59,972 nt of DNA from a virus, in the IMG/VR virus record IMGVR_UViG_3300025137_000039, positions 1-59,972 of that record. One strand, written 5' to 3'. Below are positions 4,799 through 18,900 of this stretch, piece by piece; within the stretch, counting starts at the first letter, position 1; every line of letters begins with the position of its first letter. The translations under genes were made by a program, and so were the position numbers. The notes under the pieces were generated by a model. That model was given only the letters and a program-made list of their open reading frames with translations. It was not told where the DNA came from and ran no database searches.

Positions 4799-6895
4799 AT
4801 GCCTTTAGTTAATTTTACAAATCTAGATTTTAATCAGATAAAAGATTCCTTAAGGGATTATCTTCGTGCGAATTCAAACTTTACTGATTATGATTATGAA
4901 GGTTCTAATTTATCAACAATCATTGATATCTTAGCATATAATACTTATTTGAATTCATATAATGCAAATATGGTTTCAAATGAAGTTTTTATTGATAGTG
5001 CTACATTAAGAGAAAATGTAGTTTCACTTGCTAGAAACATTGGTTATGTTCCAAGACCTAGAGGTGCAGCAAAAGCAAATGTTTCCTTTGCTGTTGACAT
5101 GACAGGTACTACTACAGTATCAGTTACACTTAAAGCAGGTATTGTAGCAGTAACATCAAATTCATTTTCTGGACAAGGTTTTACATTCTCTATACCAAAA
5201 GATATAACTGTTGCAGTTAATGCTAATAAACTAGCAATATTTGATTCAATTGTAATATATGAAGGAACATACATTACTCAAAGTTTTAATGTAAGTTCTA
5301 GAGTACCAAATCAAAAGTATATTTTAACTAATGCTGGTATTGATAGCAATCTAATTGAAGTAAATGTACGTGATTCATCACAATCAAATATTTCAAGAAA
5401 CTTTACGCAGTCAGATAGTTTATTTGACTTAGATGGATCATCACCAGTTTACTTTATACAGGAAGTAGATAATGAAAGATATGAATTATTATTTGGCGAT
5501 GGTATATTTGGATTACCAGTATCTGAACCAAATGTGATAGAAGCAAGTTATATTGTTTCAAACGGAAGTGATGCTAATAATATTTCTCAGATGAATTTTG
5601 CTGGTCAATTAGTAAGCAATAATAATGCTGCAATCACAGCAAATATAACATCATTGACTGTAGATCAATCATCTTATGGTGGTTCTGAAATTGAAAGTGT
5701 GGAATCAATTAAAAAATATGGAACTCAAATTTATGCATCACAAAATCGTGCAGTAACTGCAGTTGATTATGAAGCAATGATTCCTAAAATTTATCATGAA
5801 ACAGAATCAGTTTCTGCATTTGGTGGAGAAGATCTTACACCACCTCAATTTGGTAAAGTTTTCATAAGTGTTAAACCAATCAATGGTGTGTTCCTTTCAA
5901 CTGCAATAAAAACTGACATTGCAAGAGAATTAAAAAAATACTCTGTTGCAGGAATCATACCAGAAATTGTTGATTTAAAATATTTGTTTGTTGAAACTGA
6001 TTCATATGTTTACTATAATGAAAATAAAGCTCCTAATTCAGAAGTAATATTGGGTCTAACAAGAAATAATATTGTTAGATATTCTGATTCAACTGAACTT
6101 AATAAGTTTGGTGCCAGATTTAAATACAGTAAATATCAAAAAATAATTGATAATACACATATTGCTATTACATCTAACATAACAACTGTTCAGATGCGTA
6201 GAGATCTTGAACCACTGTTGAATACATTTGCTGAATATGAAATTTGTTTTGGTAATAGATTTCATGTAAAAAATCATGGTCATAGTCCTGTATCAAACGG
6301 AACTGTAATTGGATACAATATAAAATCATCTGGTTTTAAAGTATCTGGAATTACCAATACTTTATACCTTGGAGACAAACCAAATACTGGACTGAAGACA
6401 GGAACTATCTTTATGTTTAAATTAAATTCACCAACAAATCCTGTTATTGTAAAACAAAATATTGGAACTATTGATTACATTAAAGGAGAGATAATGCTTT
6501 CCCCAATAAAGATAATTTCTACTGAGGTAAATAGAGGTGAACCACTCATTGAAATATCTGCAAATCCCTTCTCTAATGATGTAATTGGTAAGCAAGATCT
6601 TTATCTTCAACTTGATACAAACAATGTGACACTTAGTACTGTTACTGATGAAATTGAATCTGGTGATGATATTTCTGGTAGTAATTATGTTGTAACATCA
6701 TCTTATGGATATGGCACTCTTGTAAGAGGCACACCAGTTCTTACTACAGAACAATCAGATAATGTATCTCTTACTGGTTTAATCACTGGTGCTGACAATG
6801 CTACTACTGAAGTAGCAGCAGGTACAAATATTACAACATATACAGTTACAACTGGTATGAATGGTTCCACTTCTTCTAATACAAATTCCTACTAA
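4799..6895 (+). CDS. 6: baseplate wedge protein gp6
   Basis: The 698-residue protein is close to T4 gp6 (660 aa). gp6 forms the inner ring of the baseplate as a dimer per wedge and is related to gpJ of other contractile tails. The N-terminus (NFTNLDFNQIKDSLRDYLRA, then DYEGSNLSTIIDILAYNTYL) is typical of the family. The middle has a virion-type 'YELLFGDGIFG' strand and the 'QNRAVTAVDYEAMIPKIY' segment common to gp6/gpJ-like proteins. It abuts gp25 and precedes the giant gene by 6 nt. Confidence 0.9.
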   Translation: MPLVNFTNLDFNQIKDSLRDYLRANSNFTDYDYEGSNLSTIIDILAYNTYLNSYNANMVSNEVFIDSATLRENVVSLARNIGYVPRPRGAAKANVSFAVDMTGTTTVSVTLKAGIVAVTSNSFSGQGFTFSIPKDITVAVNANKLAIFDSIVIYEGTYITQSFNVSSRVPNQKYILTNAGIDSNLIEVNVRDSSQSNISRNFTQSDSLFDLDGSSPVYFIQEVDNERYELLFGDGIFGLPVSEPNVIEASYIVSNGSDANNISQMNFAGQLVSNNNAAITANITSLTVDQSSYGGSEIESVESIKKYGTQIYASQNRAVTAVDYEAMIPKIYHETESVSAFGGEDLTPPQFGKVFISVKPINGVFLSTAIKTDIARELKKYSVAGIIPEIVDLKYLFVETDSYVYYNENKAPNSEVILGLTRNNIVRYSDSTELNKFGARFKYSKYQKIIDNTHIAITSNITTVQMRRDLEPLLNTFAEYEICFGNRFHVKNHGHSPVSNGTVIGYNIKSSGFKVSGITNTLYLGDKPNTGLKTGTIFMFKLNSPTNPVIVKQNIGTIDYIKGEIMLSPIKIISTEVNRGEPLIEISANPFSNDVIGKQDLYLQLDTNNVTLSTVTDEIESGDDISGSNYVVTSSYGYGTLVRGTPVLTTEQSDNVSLTGLITGADNATTEVAAGTNITTYTVTTGMNGSTSSNTNSY

Positions 6896-6901
6896 TAAGA
6901 A

Positions 6902-9900
6902 ATGGCGGTAGATAGAATTAAGTTCAAGGATATTTTATCCTCCCAACTCCCTAGTTACGTTAGGGATGATTTTCCGCTGCTTGTAGAATTTCTTACAGAA
7001 TATTATTCTTCACAAGAAGTAAAGGGCGCAACATTTGATTTAATTCAAAACTTAGATCAATATGTAAAAGTAGATGAACTATCTAATTTAAAGACTAGCA
7101 CTACTCTGCTTAATAATATTAATAGATCAACTTCATCTATTTTTACAAGTGATCAGACTAATTTTACAAATGGATTTCCAGAAAAGAACGGACTAATTCG
7201 TATTGATAATGAAATAATTAAATATGGATTTACTACTAGTAATAGTTTTGAAGATTGTGTTAGAGGATTTAGTGGTGTTACTGAATATATTGATACGTCA
7301 TTGCCAGATAAGCAAAAGTTTGAAAAAACAATAGCATCTTCACATGCTGCTAATGCTAAAATTGAAAATTTATCAATCTTATTTTTACAAGAATTTTTTA
7401 AAAAAGTAAAAGCACAAATTACTCCTGGATTTGAAGATAGAACTTTATCACCACAATTAAATCAAAAGAACTTTATTAAAAACTCTAATAGTTTTTACAA
7501 ATCAAAGGGCACAGATCAAGCATTTAAAATTTTATTTAAATCAATTTATGGATCAGATGTAGAAGTTATTAAACCAAATAACTTTTTAATAAGACCATCA
7601 GATGCTGATTATGTTGTATCTCAAGATTATGTTGTTGAACAGTATATTGGAGATCCATTAGATTTAAAAAATCGTACAATTTATCAATTCTCAACTAAAG
7701 CAAGAGGAACTGTAACTAAAGTTGAGAAAATTTTTGAGGATGGAAACTTTTATCAAGTTTCTATAGACTCTGGATATAATAGAGATATTGATGTAAGTGG
7801 AACTACTTTTGGTAAATTTGAACCTAACTCAAAAACAAAATTACTTGATAATGTTTCAATTGGATCCACTATTCTAAATGTAGACTCAACAATTAGTTTT
7901 CCATCATCTGGCGAACTATCTCTTTTTGATAATTTAAATGATGAACATATACTTTCATATAGTGATAAAAATCTTACTCAATTTTTGGGGGTTACTACAA
8001 CTACAGGTAATTTTAATAAAAAGATTGATGTAAGATCTAATGATTATAGTTATACAAATGTTGGTGTTGGAACTGGAACTGAGATAAGAATAAGAATTAC
8101 ATCTACACTTAAAAATATAAACTTTATTGACCAACCTTGTAATTATACAAAAGGAGATAGAATAAGTATTAAATCTATTGGTTTATCTGATGATAGTCTT
8201 TATTCTAACAATTGGTTTTACAATAATAAAAATAATTATGATGTTGAGTCAGTATCTGAAATAGACGCAAATAATAATCTTTACAAATTTATTACTAAGA
8301 ATAAAAACTTATTACAAATTGGTTATAATTTAGTTATAACTGATAAAAACATTAATGATGAAAATGTTGGGGAGGTAACATCAATTGAGAGTGATAAAAT
8401 ATTGAATGTAAGATTATCCAAACCTATACAGACACAAAATTTATCTAATAATTTTAATATTGAAAATCAAATACTCAAAGGAAATTCTATTGAGTATCCA
8501 AATATTAATAATATAAATTCCAATATATTAAATGTTTATAAAAACAATAAAAAATATCTTGTTGCATCTAATAGTATTCCAAATTATGAAGATAATTTAA
8601 ATCCATTTAAAAAAATATACAAATTTAGTGGATCTGCAAATGGAGATACTTTAACAATTTCAAAAACTAATGATCATGGTCTCTACAGTGGTGATGCAGT
8701 TTTTTATAATAAAAACACAATTGTAACTATTACTAACAATGAAGATGGTAACTCTTTTGAAGATACAACAGTTAATGGATTTAGTAATGTTGATGAATTA
8801 GTTTATTTTGTATTAAGAGTTGATTCATTCAATATAAAATTAGCAAAAAGCAAATCTGATCTTTTTAGCGGTAAATTTATTTTTCCAAATGGAAATGTTG
8901 TTGACAATACATTTACTTACTTTAAATTTTATAAAAAACAAATTGATGGGCAAAAAATCTTTAGAGAGATACGTGAACCATCTACAAATTCAGGAATTTT
9001 TAAAACAAAACCAGGAAAGACGGGAATTCTTATTAATGGTGTTGAAATTTTAAATTATAAATCAAATGATATTGTATATAATGGAGACATTATAGCATTT
9101 GATTTAACTAGTTCTGGTAATGATTATGATGTTATAAATCCACCTGTTTTAAAAATTTCTGATAGTTTTGGTAGTGGTGCTGAAGGTAAAACTCATATTG
9201 ACGGATCTCTATCAGAAATTAGAGTAATAAGTCCAGGGTTTGATTACACCAATCAACCAATAGTCACAATCAGTGGTGGAAGTGGTGAGGGTGCTGAAGC
9301 AGAAGTTAATCTAAAATTGATTCAACATAATGTTTCTTTTCTTGCTGGAATTGCATTAACTAATGGGACAGGGGGCGTTGATATAAACAATGATAAAATT
9401 GGATTTACAACATCACATAATTTCAGAGCAAATGAAGAAATTCAATATGAATCTGGAACTGCTACTGTTGTCACAGGTATAAGCACTAACTCAACTTATT
9501 TTGCTAGAATTGTAGACGCATCTACAATTACATTACATAATAGTTTTAATGACTCAAATACTGGGATTAATACAGTACAACTTACAAAAGTTGGATCTGG
9601 TAAGCAGTTCTTTAAAACAGTAAAAGATAAATCTATTATTTCAAGTATTGTTGTATCTAAATCAGGAAGTGGATATAAAAATTTTGAGTATAACATTCCT
9701 ACTTCTGGAATCAATACCTCACTGAATTTAATAACAATTAAAGATAACAGGTTTGCAAATGATGAAGTTGTAAATTACACACCAGGCACTTCAGATATCA
9801 GTGGTCTTTCTTCAACAACTGACTACTTTGTGAAAAAGAATGATGCAGATTCATTTGTTCTTTATGAAGTTGGTGTTGGATCTACAAATAAAAGATATTA

Positions 9901-12900
9901 TATTGATAATAATATTATCACAGATTTGCAATCAATTGGAAATGGATCATTAAATTACAAACCAATTAGTGTTTCAGTTCAAGGAACAAGTGGAGTAAGC
10001 ACTATTGGAACCAATGGTTCATTTAAAACTTTTGTTGAATGTGATGTTCAACCTATATTCAGAGGATCTATTATTGATGCGGGTGTAGTATCTGGAGGTA
10101 TTGAATATGGATCTCCTGAAATAATTAATTTTAACAGAAAACCAATTGTTACACTTGAAACTGGTTCAAGTGCTCAATTAACACCAATTGTGGATAATGG
10201 AACTATAACTGAAATTGTTGTTAATGATGGAGGAAGTGGATACAATAGTCCACCACATTTGACAGTATCAAAAGGACAATATTGTAAGATTACACCTATT
10301 ACTGTAAATGGTGTAATTACTGAAGTTAAAGTTCTTGACGGCGGAAAAAATTATAAATCAGATTCTTTAATTACCATTATTCCATCAGGAAATAGTGGAT
10401 CAGTTGAAGCCAGAATAAAAAATTGGACTATTAATAATTTTGAAAAAGATTTTCAAAATATATCTGATGATGATGGATTTTTAAGTGAAGGAAGTATTCT
10501 TGATACTTTAGAGTATTCTCATTTATATGCGCCAAGAAATTTGAGATCAGTTGTGTTTGGTAAAAAGTCAAACCAAGAAATTCAATATTCAAATACTGAT
10601 TTAACAAAAAATCAAAATCTTGAGGTAGATTCAAAATATCATTCTCCAATAATTGGTTTTGCTTATGACGGAAATCCAATTTATGGTCCTTTTGGATATG
10701 ATAAACCTTCTGGTGGACCAGTTAGGAGAATGTTATCTGGATATCAATTTAATCAGAATATAATTAATAGACCTCCAGTTTCTATTTTCCCTCTTGGATT
10801 TTTTGTAGAAGATTATTCTTATGATGCAATTGGTGATCTTGATGAGTCAAATGGAAGATTTTGTATTACACCAGATTTTCCTGCAGGAACATTTGCGTAT
10901 TTTACTACTGTAAAAGATCTTACTGATAGTTCAGGTCCATTTAAATATTTTAGAAGACCACAATTTCCATATTTAATTGGAAATACTTATCACAATAAAG
11001 AAAATGATTTTAATTTTAAAAATACATCAAATCATGTAGATTATGATATTGAATCTCAAAATTGGAAAAGAATCACTACACCAAACAATATTAACAATTT
11101 TACTGGTGTTAATTATGATTATATTTTCAATTCTAATAATATTAAAGAACAAGTAATTGATATTACTTCTGCATCAACAGGTAAGGTAGAAAGTATTGGT
11201 ATTATTACTGGTGGTTCTAATTATAGAAATAATGATAAAGTTTTATTCAATAAGCAAAACAATGGAAGAATAGCAAGAGGTAATGTTAGTAGTATTGAAG
11301 GTAAGAAAGTAGTTTTTGTTGATGCTTCCTCTACTACTTTTGATAATATAGAATTTACAAATGTTGGGTCATCTAACAAATTTGTAGGTTTTACCACTAC
11401 TCCTCATGGATTGGTAGATGGCAATAAAATTAATATTTTTGGTTTATCAAATTTCTATAAGGGTTTTGAGGGTTCTTATAAAATTGGTATTAATACAGGA
11501 TCTTATATATTGCTTAATAGTGTTGGTGATGTTTCTGTCACTGGAATGACAACTTTCTTTGAAATTGGAGGTGCTTTCCAGTTTCCATTCATGAGACCAA
11601 ATGATATTATTGGTATTGGTAGTGAGAAGGTGAAGGTATTAGCACCAGACCCTCTCAATGGTAGAGTAAGGGTTTTAAGAGCACAGGAAGGCACTGTAGG
11701 GTCTGCTCATACAGGTTTAACAAGACTGTTCCAAGATCCCAAATTGTTCACAGTTAATGTTGGAGCAATCAAGTCATCAATTATTTCAGTTCTTAACACA
11801 GAATATTATTTTGATCCAAGTGAAAGAGTTGGTGTTGGAAGTCTTACAACCATAGGAGCAGGTAAAACACTTTCCATAACAAATCCTGGAATTGGAATTA
11901 CGTCTGTCTTTGTTTTAGAGAAACAGATTTATACTCCTAATCATATATTTAAAATTAATGATAAGGTAAGTTACAATTTTGGTGATGGATCACCAATATA
12001 TTATTGGAATGGAAAATCTGGAATTGCAACTGCAGTTCTCTCTGGAATCTCTACTCTTTTTGTTGCTCCAATTGGTCCTAACTTTATTGGACTTTCAACA
12101 AATAAAGTGGGATTAGGTACAACAGGATCATATGTTGGAGTTGGAACTGATACTGAATTAATTTATTTTACTGGTATTGGAACAGGAAATTATCATAGTC
12201 TAAAAACAAATTTTGACAATGTTGTTACAGGAAGAGCAGAAAGAAATAAAGTTGTTGTATCTACTGCATCAACACATGGTTTATTTGTTAATGACTTTAT
12301 TAATTTTTCACTTAATCCACAAAACATTGAAACAATAGTTGTTAAGTATAATGATCACAATAGAAGAATAGTCTTTAATCCATATACATTTACAGCATCT
12401 GATGTAAATGTTACTAAAAATAATATTGGAGTAAGCACCAATTCATTTAAAACAGGTGATAAAATTATTTACACATCATCTTCACCTGTAAGTGGATTAA
12501 AAAATCAATCAATGTATTATGTTTATGCTGATACTTCTACATCAGTAAAATTTGTTGAAAATAAATTTGAACTTGAACTTGTTAGTCCAAATTTTATAAA
12601 TTTAAGTTCTACTGGATCAGGTTCTCTTGCAAGAATAAATCCTTTTATTGAAGGTTTTAAAAATTTAACATTGAGGTTTGATTTATCTGATATATCTTTG
12701 TCTTTTATTTCTAATTCAGTTAAATATTCTGCATTTAGATTAGAACTTTACAAAGATCCTGACTATGTACAACAATTCCTTGCTACAGGTAATGAATCTG
12801 ATTTTGAAGTACAACGAAATGGTATTGTTGGCACTGATGGATCTTTGACATTAAAAATGTCAGAATCACTACCAAATACTCTATATTATAATTTTATTCT

Positions 12901-15900
12901 TGACAATGAATTGTTTATTTCTGATGAGAAAAAAAGAATTATTGATCAAGATGTAAAATCATTTAATACTATTTCTGCAAGTTCTTCTCCTTATGATGGA
13001 CCTCAAATAGTTTCTGGTATTGGTACAACTAGTTTTGAATACGAATTAGATACACTTCCAGAAAGAGTATCTTATGGTGGAACAATTAATACAGCAAATC
13101 CAAATTATACTACAAGTTCTTTAAAAGTTTATGGTGCTATCTCAAAAATTGATGTAGTTGATAATGGATATGGATATAAATCAATACCAGGAATATCTTC
13201 TATAAAAACTAGTATTGGTACTGGAGCAATTGTTTATGGTGAATCTAAAAACATTGGTAAAATTTTAAAGACTGAATTTTCTTCAAGAAATATTGGATGG
13301 AATTATCCTACTGATAAGACCTTAAAATTAACAGCAAATCTACCAGAGATTGTTGAGATTAACCCACTTTCATCATTTAATACAATAGGTATTTCATCAG
13401 CAGGAAAAAATTACTTAGTTCCACCAAATTTAAAAGTAAGAGATGGTCTTACAAATGAATTAGTTAAAGATGCAGTTTTAAATTACAAACTAAATGATAC
13501 TCAAGTTAATATTGTAAGCAATACGAGAGGAATTTTTAACATTACTCCTAGAATTATTGCAACAAATAATTCTAATGGGTTTACAATTTTATCTGTTACC
13601 AACACTAATAATTTAATAAGACTTAATTTATCTAATCAATTTAGTAATAATTCTGATTATCCATTTAAAATTGGTGAAAAAATTATTGTTGAAGGTATTA
13701 GTATTGGTATTAATACAACTGGTTTAGGGTATAATTCTAATCAATATGAAGATTCTTTATTTGAAGTTGTAGGTGTCAACACTGCTCTTGGTGGTTTTGG
13801 TGCTTATGTTGAGTATTCCCTTGTAGATAAATTAGATGATGGTGAATTTCCTGGAAACGTAGTTTCACTGAATGGATCTTCTGTAGTTCCTGAGTCATTC
13901 CTTCCAATTTTTAATATAATTTTACAAAAAAACAATTATTTGACAGATGAAAATGTTACTTGGGGTGAATATAATGGTGTTGTTGATTTTTATGATGAAA
14001 ACACTGATATTTTAAAAATAAAAACTCAATATGAACTTCCAATAGGAACTTTAGTTGTAGGATCATCTTCTCAAACAAGAGGCATTGTAACTAAAAATTT
14101 AAATTTTGAAGCTGAAATTAATACAGGTGCTGGAACAACTATTAACTATAGTTGGAGTAGGAATACTGGATTCCTTAATGACACTCTACAAAGAATTCCA
14201 AACAATGAATATTATCAAAGATTCTCATATTCATTAAAATCTGAAATTCCTTTCAAAACATGGGATAATACTGTTGGTTCACTAAATCATACTGCAGGAT
14301 TTAAAAAATACTCAGATCTTCAAGTTTTAAGTCAATCTAATGACACAAATCTTGTAGTAAATAGTAAAGATTCTGAAGTAAGTTTTCTTGTTGATATTGT
14401 AGGAGAAGGTGATTTAAATTGTGTTTATGATTTTGATTCAGTTAAAGAAGATATTAATTATGTAAATGGAAATCTAGTATCTAATAATATATTATTTGAC
14501 AATGTTATACTATCTGATTATTTCCAATCAATTGGCAATAGAGTATTATCTGTTGATGATGTAAGTAATGAATTCAATAGTAATGAAAGAAGTGAGCAGT
14601 ATGCTAGAGTCTCTGAGTTTGATGTAAAAACTAAATTTAATAAAACATTACATTATATTAAAGATACACAATTTACTGATGAAAGACAATTCCAAATTTC
14701 TACAGTAATTCAAGATGATGATTTTATATACATGCAATCTTATGGAACTTTAAATACATTTCCATATTTGGGATACATGGATGCTAGTGTTGGTGGAGGC
14801 ACTGGGCAAGAAGGTTGGAATTTTAGATGGTATCCTGTTAAATTTCAATTTAATAATTATGATGTCTCTTCTTTCTCTTTTAATTTTAATCCTGGAGATG
14901 CTGGGGTAGCATCTACATCATTTGGTAATGTAATTGATTATAATAGTCAGGAAGTAAATATCCCAGCTGCCACCACAACAACTATTGTATCTGTTGGAAC
15001 TTCATATAGATCATTAAAAGTTCTTAATTTAATAGCAGAAGGAGATAGTCATCATGCAGCAGAATTGAACATTCTGCATGACGGAACAGATGTCACAATG
15101 CTTGAATATGGTAACTTGGATGAAACATCGTCTCCATTGTTTAGTGGTATTGGAACTTATGGCGCTAGAATTTCAGGTGTCAATTTAATTGTTGAATTTC
15201 ATCCAACCACAAGTGTTGCCTCTACTTCATATAGTCAAGTAGTTTCATTTGCAAGAGGAAATACTACCACTGGTGTTGTTACAATGAACAGTGCCCAAAT
15301 AGGTTCAGCATATACTTCAATACCTTCTTCTGGATCTCCTACTGCTCATGTTTTAAGTTCTTACGATGATCCATACAGTGCATCATATCAAATTATAACA
15401 GTTGAAGATACTGCAAATAATCAACATGAATTTTTTGAATTTAATGTTCTTAATTCAAAAACAATACCAACCCAACACTATGTTGAATGGGCAAATATCC
15501 AAACTCATTCTGGATTAGGAACTATTGGTGTTAATACAACTGGAAATACAGTGCAGGTTGTTTACACACCAAATTCTGGAATTGCTGTTGAAGTAAAATC
15601 CTTTAAAGTTGATGCTAGAGAAATTGATCCACTCAATTTAATTTCCTCAGTACCTTTTGATGATGGTGAGTTCAAGACTCAAACTGGTAATTATTTTGGT
15701 ACAAAAAGTTCTATTAATACAAAATTTAATTTAACACATAACGGTGATAATATATTCTCAAGATTATTTGATGGGAGTTCTACTGTAGGTGTTAACACAT
15801 CTACAAATCATATTTCAATCCCAAATCATTTCTTTAATTCTGGTGAGGCAGTAAAATATAGTACAACTGGAACAAGTCAAAAAATTAATATTGCCTTAAC

Positions 15901-18900
15901 AGATTTTGGAGGGAGTGTAGGATCTACCTCTATTTTACCTGAAAATCTATTTGTTGTAAAAATTGATAATGCAAAAATTGGATTTACAACAAGTGCTTCA
16001 GATGCATTGAAAATAAATCCAACATTGATTGGTATTACTACTGTAGGAGTTGGTAATTCTCATTTTGTAACCACAACAAAGCAAGATAGTAAGGTTTTGA
16101 TTAGTGTTGATAATATGATTCAAGCACCTCTTTCTATAACAGGTATTGGAGCAACTCTTTCTAATAACATTATATTTGACACAACATTTTTAACAAGTGG
16201 ACTATCTACAGTACGAGCAAATGATGTGATTAAAATTGATGATGAATATATGTTAGTAACTAGTGTAGTTGGTTCTGGACTAACAGTAACTGTTAGGAGA
16301 CCAATTCTTGGTTCAAATGTTGCACCTCATGGAATAGGAGCAACTATAACTAAGTTTACTGGTAATTTTACTATTAATGATAATATACTCAATTTTACAT
16401 CAGCTCCTTATGGAAACATACCATTAGGTACTACTACTAATCCACCTGATGAAAGAGATTGGTCTGGAATAGCAACAAATTCTACTTTTAGTGGAAGAGC
16501 ATTCTTAAAAAGAGGTGCGCAAAATACAACAAATGAAATTTATCACAAAAATCATGTATTTGATGATATGTCTAATGAATTTGTTGGAATAAAGAGCGAG
16601 TTTACATACAAATCAAATGGACAAGATGTAATTGGTATTACCTCTTCAACTGTAGTATTAATTAACAACATTTTTCAATCAACTCAAGGAATTCTTCCAA
16701 ATGAAGTTGGAGAATATCAAAACTTTGAAGAGGTTGGTGTTACATCAATTAGATTCTTGGGTATTGGTACTCCATTAGGTGATGATATTAATAGAGCAAA
16801 CATTCCTATTGGAGGTCTTATTGTTTCTGTGGGTTCTCAAGAAGGTTTTGGTTATCAACCATTAGTTGCTGCAGGTGGAACAGCAATTATATCTGGTCTT
16901 GGAACAGTGTCATCTGTCTCTATTGGAAATAGTGGTTCTGGTTATAGAACTGGATTAGGTACAGTATACAATGTGGGTGTTCAAACTTATTTTGGTGTAG
17001 TTCCTGTATTGACAAATATTGGAACAGCACTTGTGACTGATGGACACGTAACAAGCATTAATATCACAAATCCTGGAATTGGATTTACTAATACAAACGC
17101 TCCAGTTGTAATCATAGATGAACCATTGAGTTACACAAACATTCCTCTTGAATATTCCTCTACATCAGCAGTTGGATCAGGAAGAAGTGCCACAATTGAT
17201 ATAAAAGTTGGACAAGGATCAAGTATTATTGATTTTGAAATTAAACATCTTGGATATGGATATGGCAATAATGAAATTCTTACAATTCCTGCTGGAGGAC
17301 CAACAGGAATTCCTACAGATTCTTCTCTATCATTTAGTGAATTTAAAATATCTATTGAGGAAACTTATGATGATCAATTTAATGGATATAGTGTTGGTGA
17401 ATTCCAAATTCTTGATAGGTTTGATGACCAGTTTGATGGTTTTACAAGAGTATTTTCTCTTACATCAGGAGGAAATCCAATTTCTATCAAATCATCACCT
17501 GAATCAAATATTCAAGTAGATCAAACTTTACTAATTTTTGTTAATGATATACTTCAGGTCCCTGGATTATCATATTCTTTTGAGGGAGGAAGTCAAGTTA
17601 TATTTAATGAAGCACCTAAAGGTCCAGCTTCTGGAGTTCCAAAAGGAGACACATCAAGAGTTCTTTTCTATAAAGGTGCAGGTGATATTGATGTTCAATT
17701 TACTGAAGTTCTTAAAACTGTAAAACCAGGTGACACACTTGATATCAATCATAATGTAGAATTGGGACAACCTATTACTCTTGACGAAGATATTAGAGTT
17801 GTCACTGGAATTACTACACTTGATAGTGTAAAAACTAATCAATATCCTGGTCCTGGCATTTCAATTGATCAGACAGTTTCTAGACCAGTTACATGGTGTA
17901 GACAAAAGATTGATAAGGTTATAAATGGTCAATTTATTGGAAAAGACAGAGAAAAATATGAACCAAACATTTACCCTGCATCTTTCCTCACTAAAGCAGT
18001 CAGTATAAGCACAACGATTACATATGTTGATAACATAAGACCATTGTTTAATGCAAATAATGAGTCTACTTTGAGAGATTTCCAGAACAATGTTACTTTA
18101 ACATCACAAAATCCAACATCATCAGCAACAGGAACTGCAGTTGTTTCAACATCTGGTACAATTACATCAATTAATATCACATCTGGAGGATCTGGATATG
18201 ATTTCACACCTACTGTAACAATTGCTGCACCAGGTGGAATAACTACATCACAAGCAACAGGTATTGCAACTGTTACTAGTGGTATTGTGACTGGAATTTC
18301 TATCACTGGAGTTGGAACAGGTTATGATACACCTCCACTTGTAATTATTCAACCTCCAAAAATTTCTAGGGAAAAACTTTCTATTATAAATTATTCTGGT
18401 GACTATGGAATAATAGTTGGTCTAGGAAGCACCAATGTTGGTTTACAGAAACAATTATTCTTTGATACTTTTATTCCTGTTGATTCATATATGAGAAATA
18501 ATTCCCTTGTTGGAACTGGAATTACAATTTCAGGAATAAGCACAGGTGATCATATTGTAATTAAAGATACTTTTATATCAATTGGTGGAACATTTGCTTC
18601 AAATGTTGGTGTAGCAACTACAGCACTTGATTGTGTTTATGAAGTTGTATCAGGAATTACAACAGTTGTGGAATTTGTTGGTTATTCAACATCAGTTGTA
18701 AGAATTACATGCAATGTTGATAATTATGGTTCTGGTATTGCCCATACTAGTGGTTATTTCTTAGGTAACTATAGTTGGGGTAAAATTGAGTTTAGTGAAA
18801 GAGTCAATCCTATTAGTTTTGAATTTTTTGGAGAGAATGGTGTTACTGGCATCTCTTCTTCTGGTCTTGTTCAAAGAACAATCCCATTAAAATTTAAAAA

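Noticed and set aside
17208-17723. Two consecutive + strand frames inside the giant gene
   Set aside because: They are shifted readings of the giant gene, rich in L, M and K as expected from AT-rich shifted codons; the main frame continues uninterrupted.
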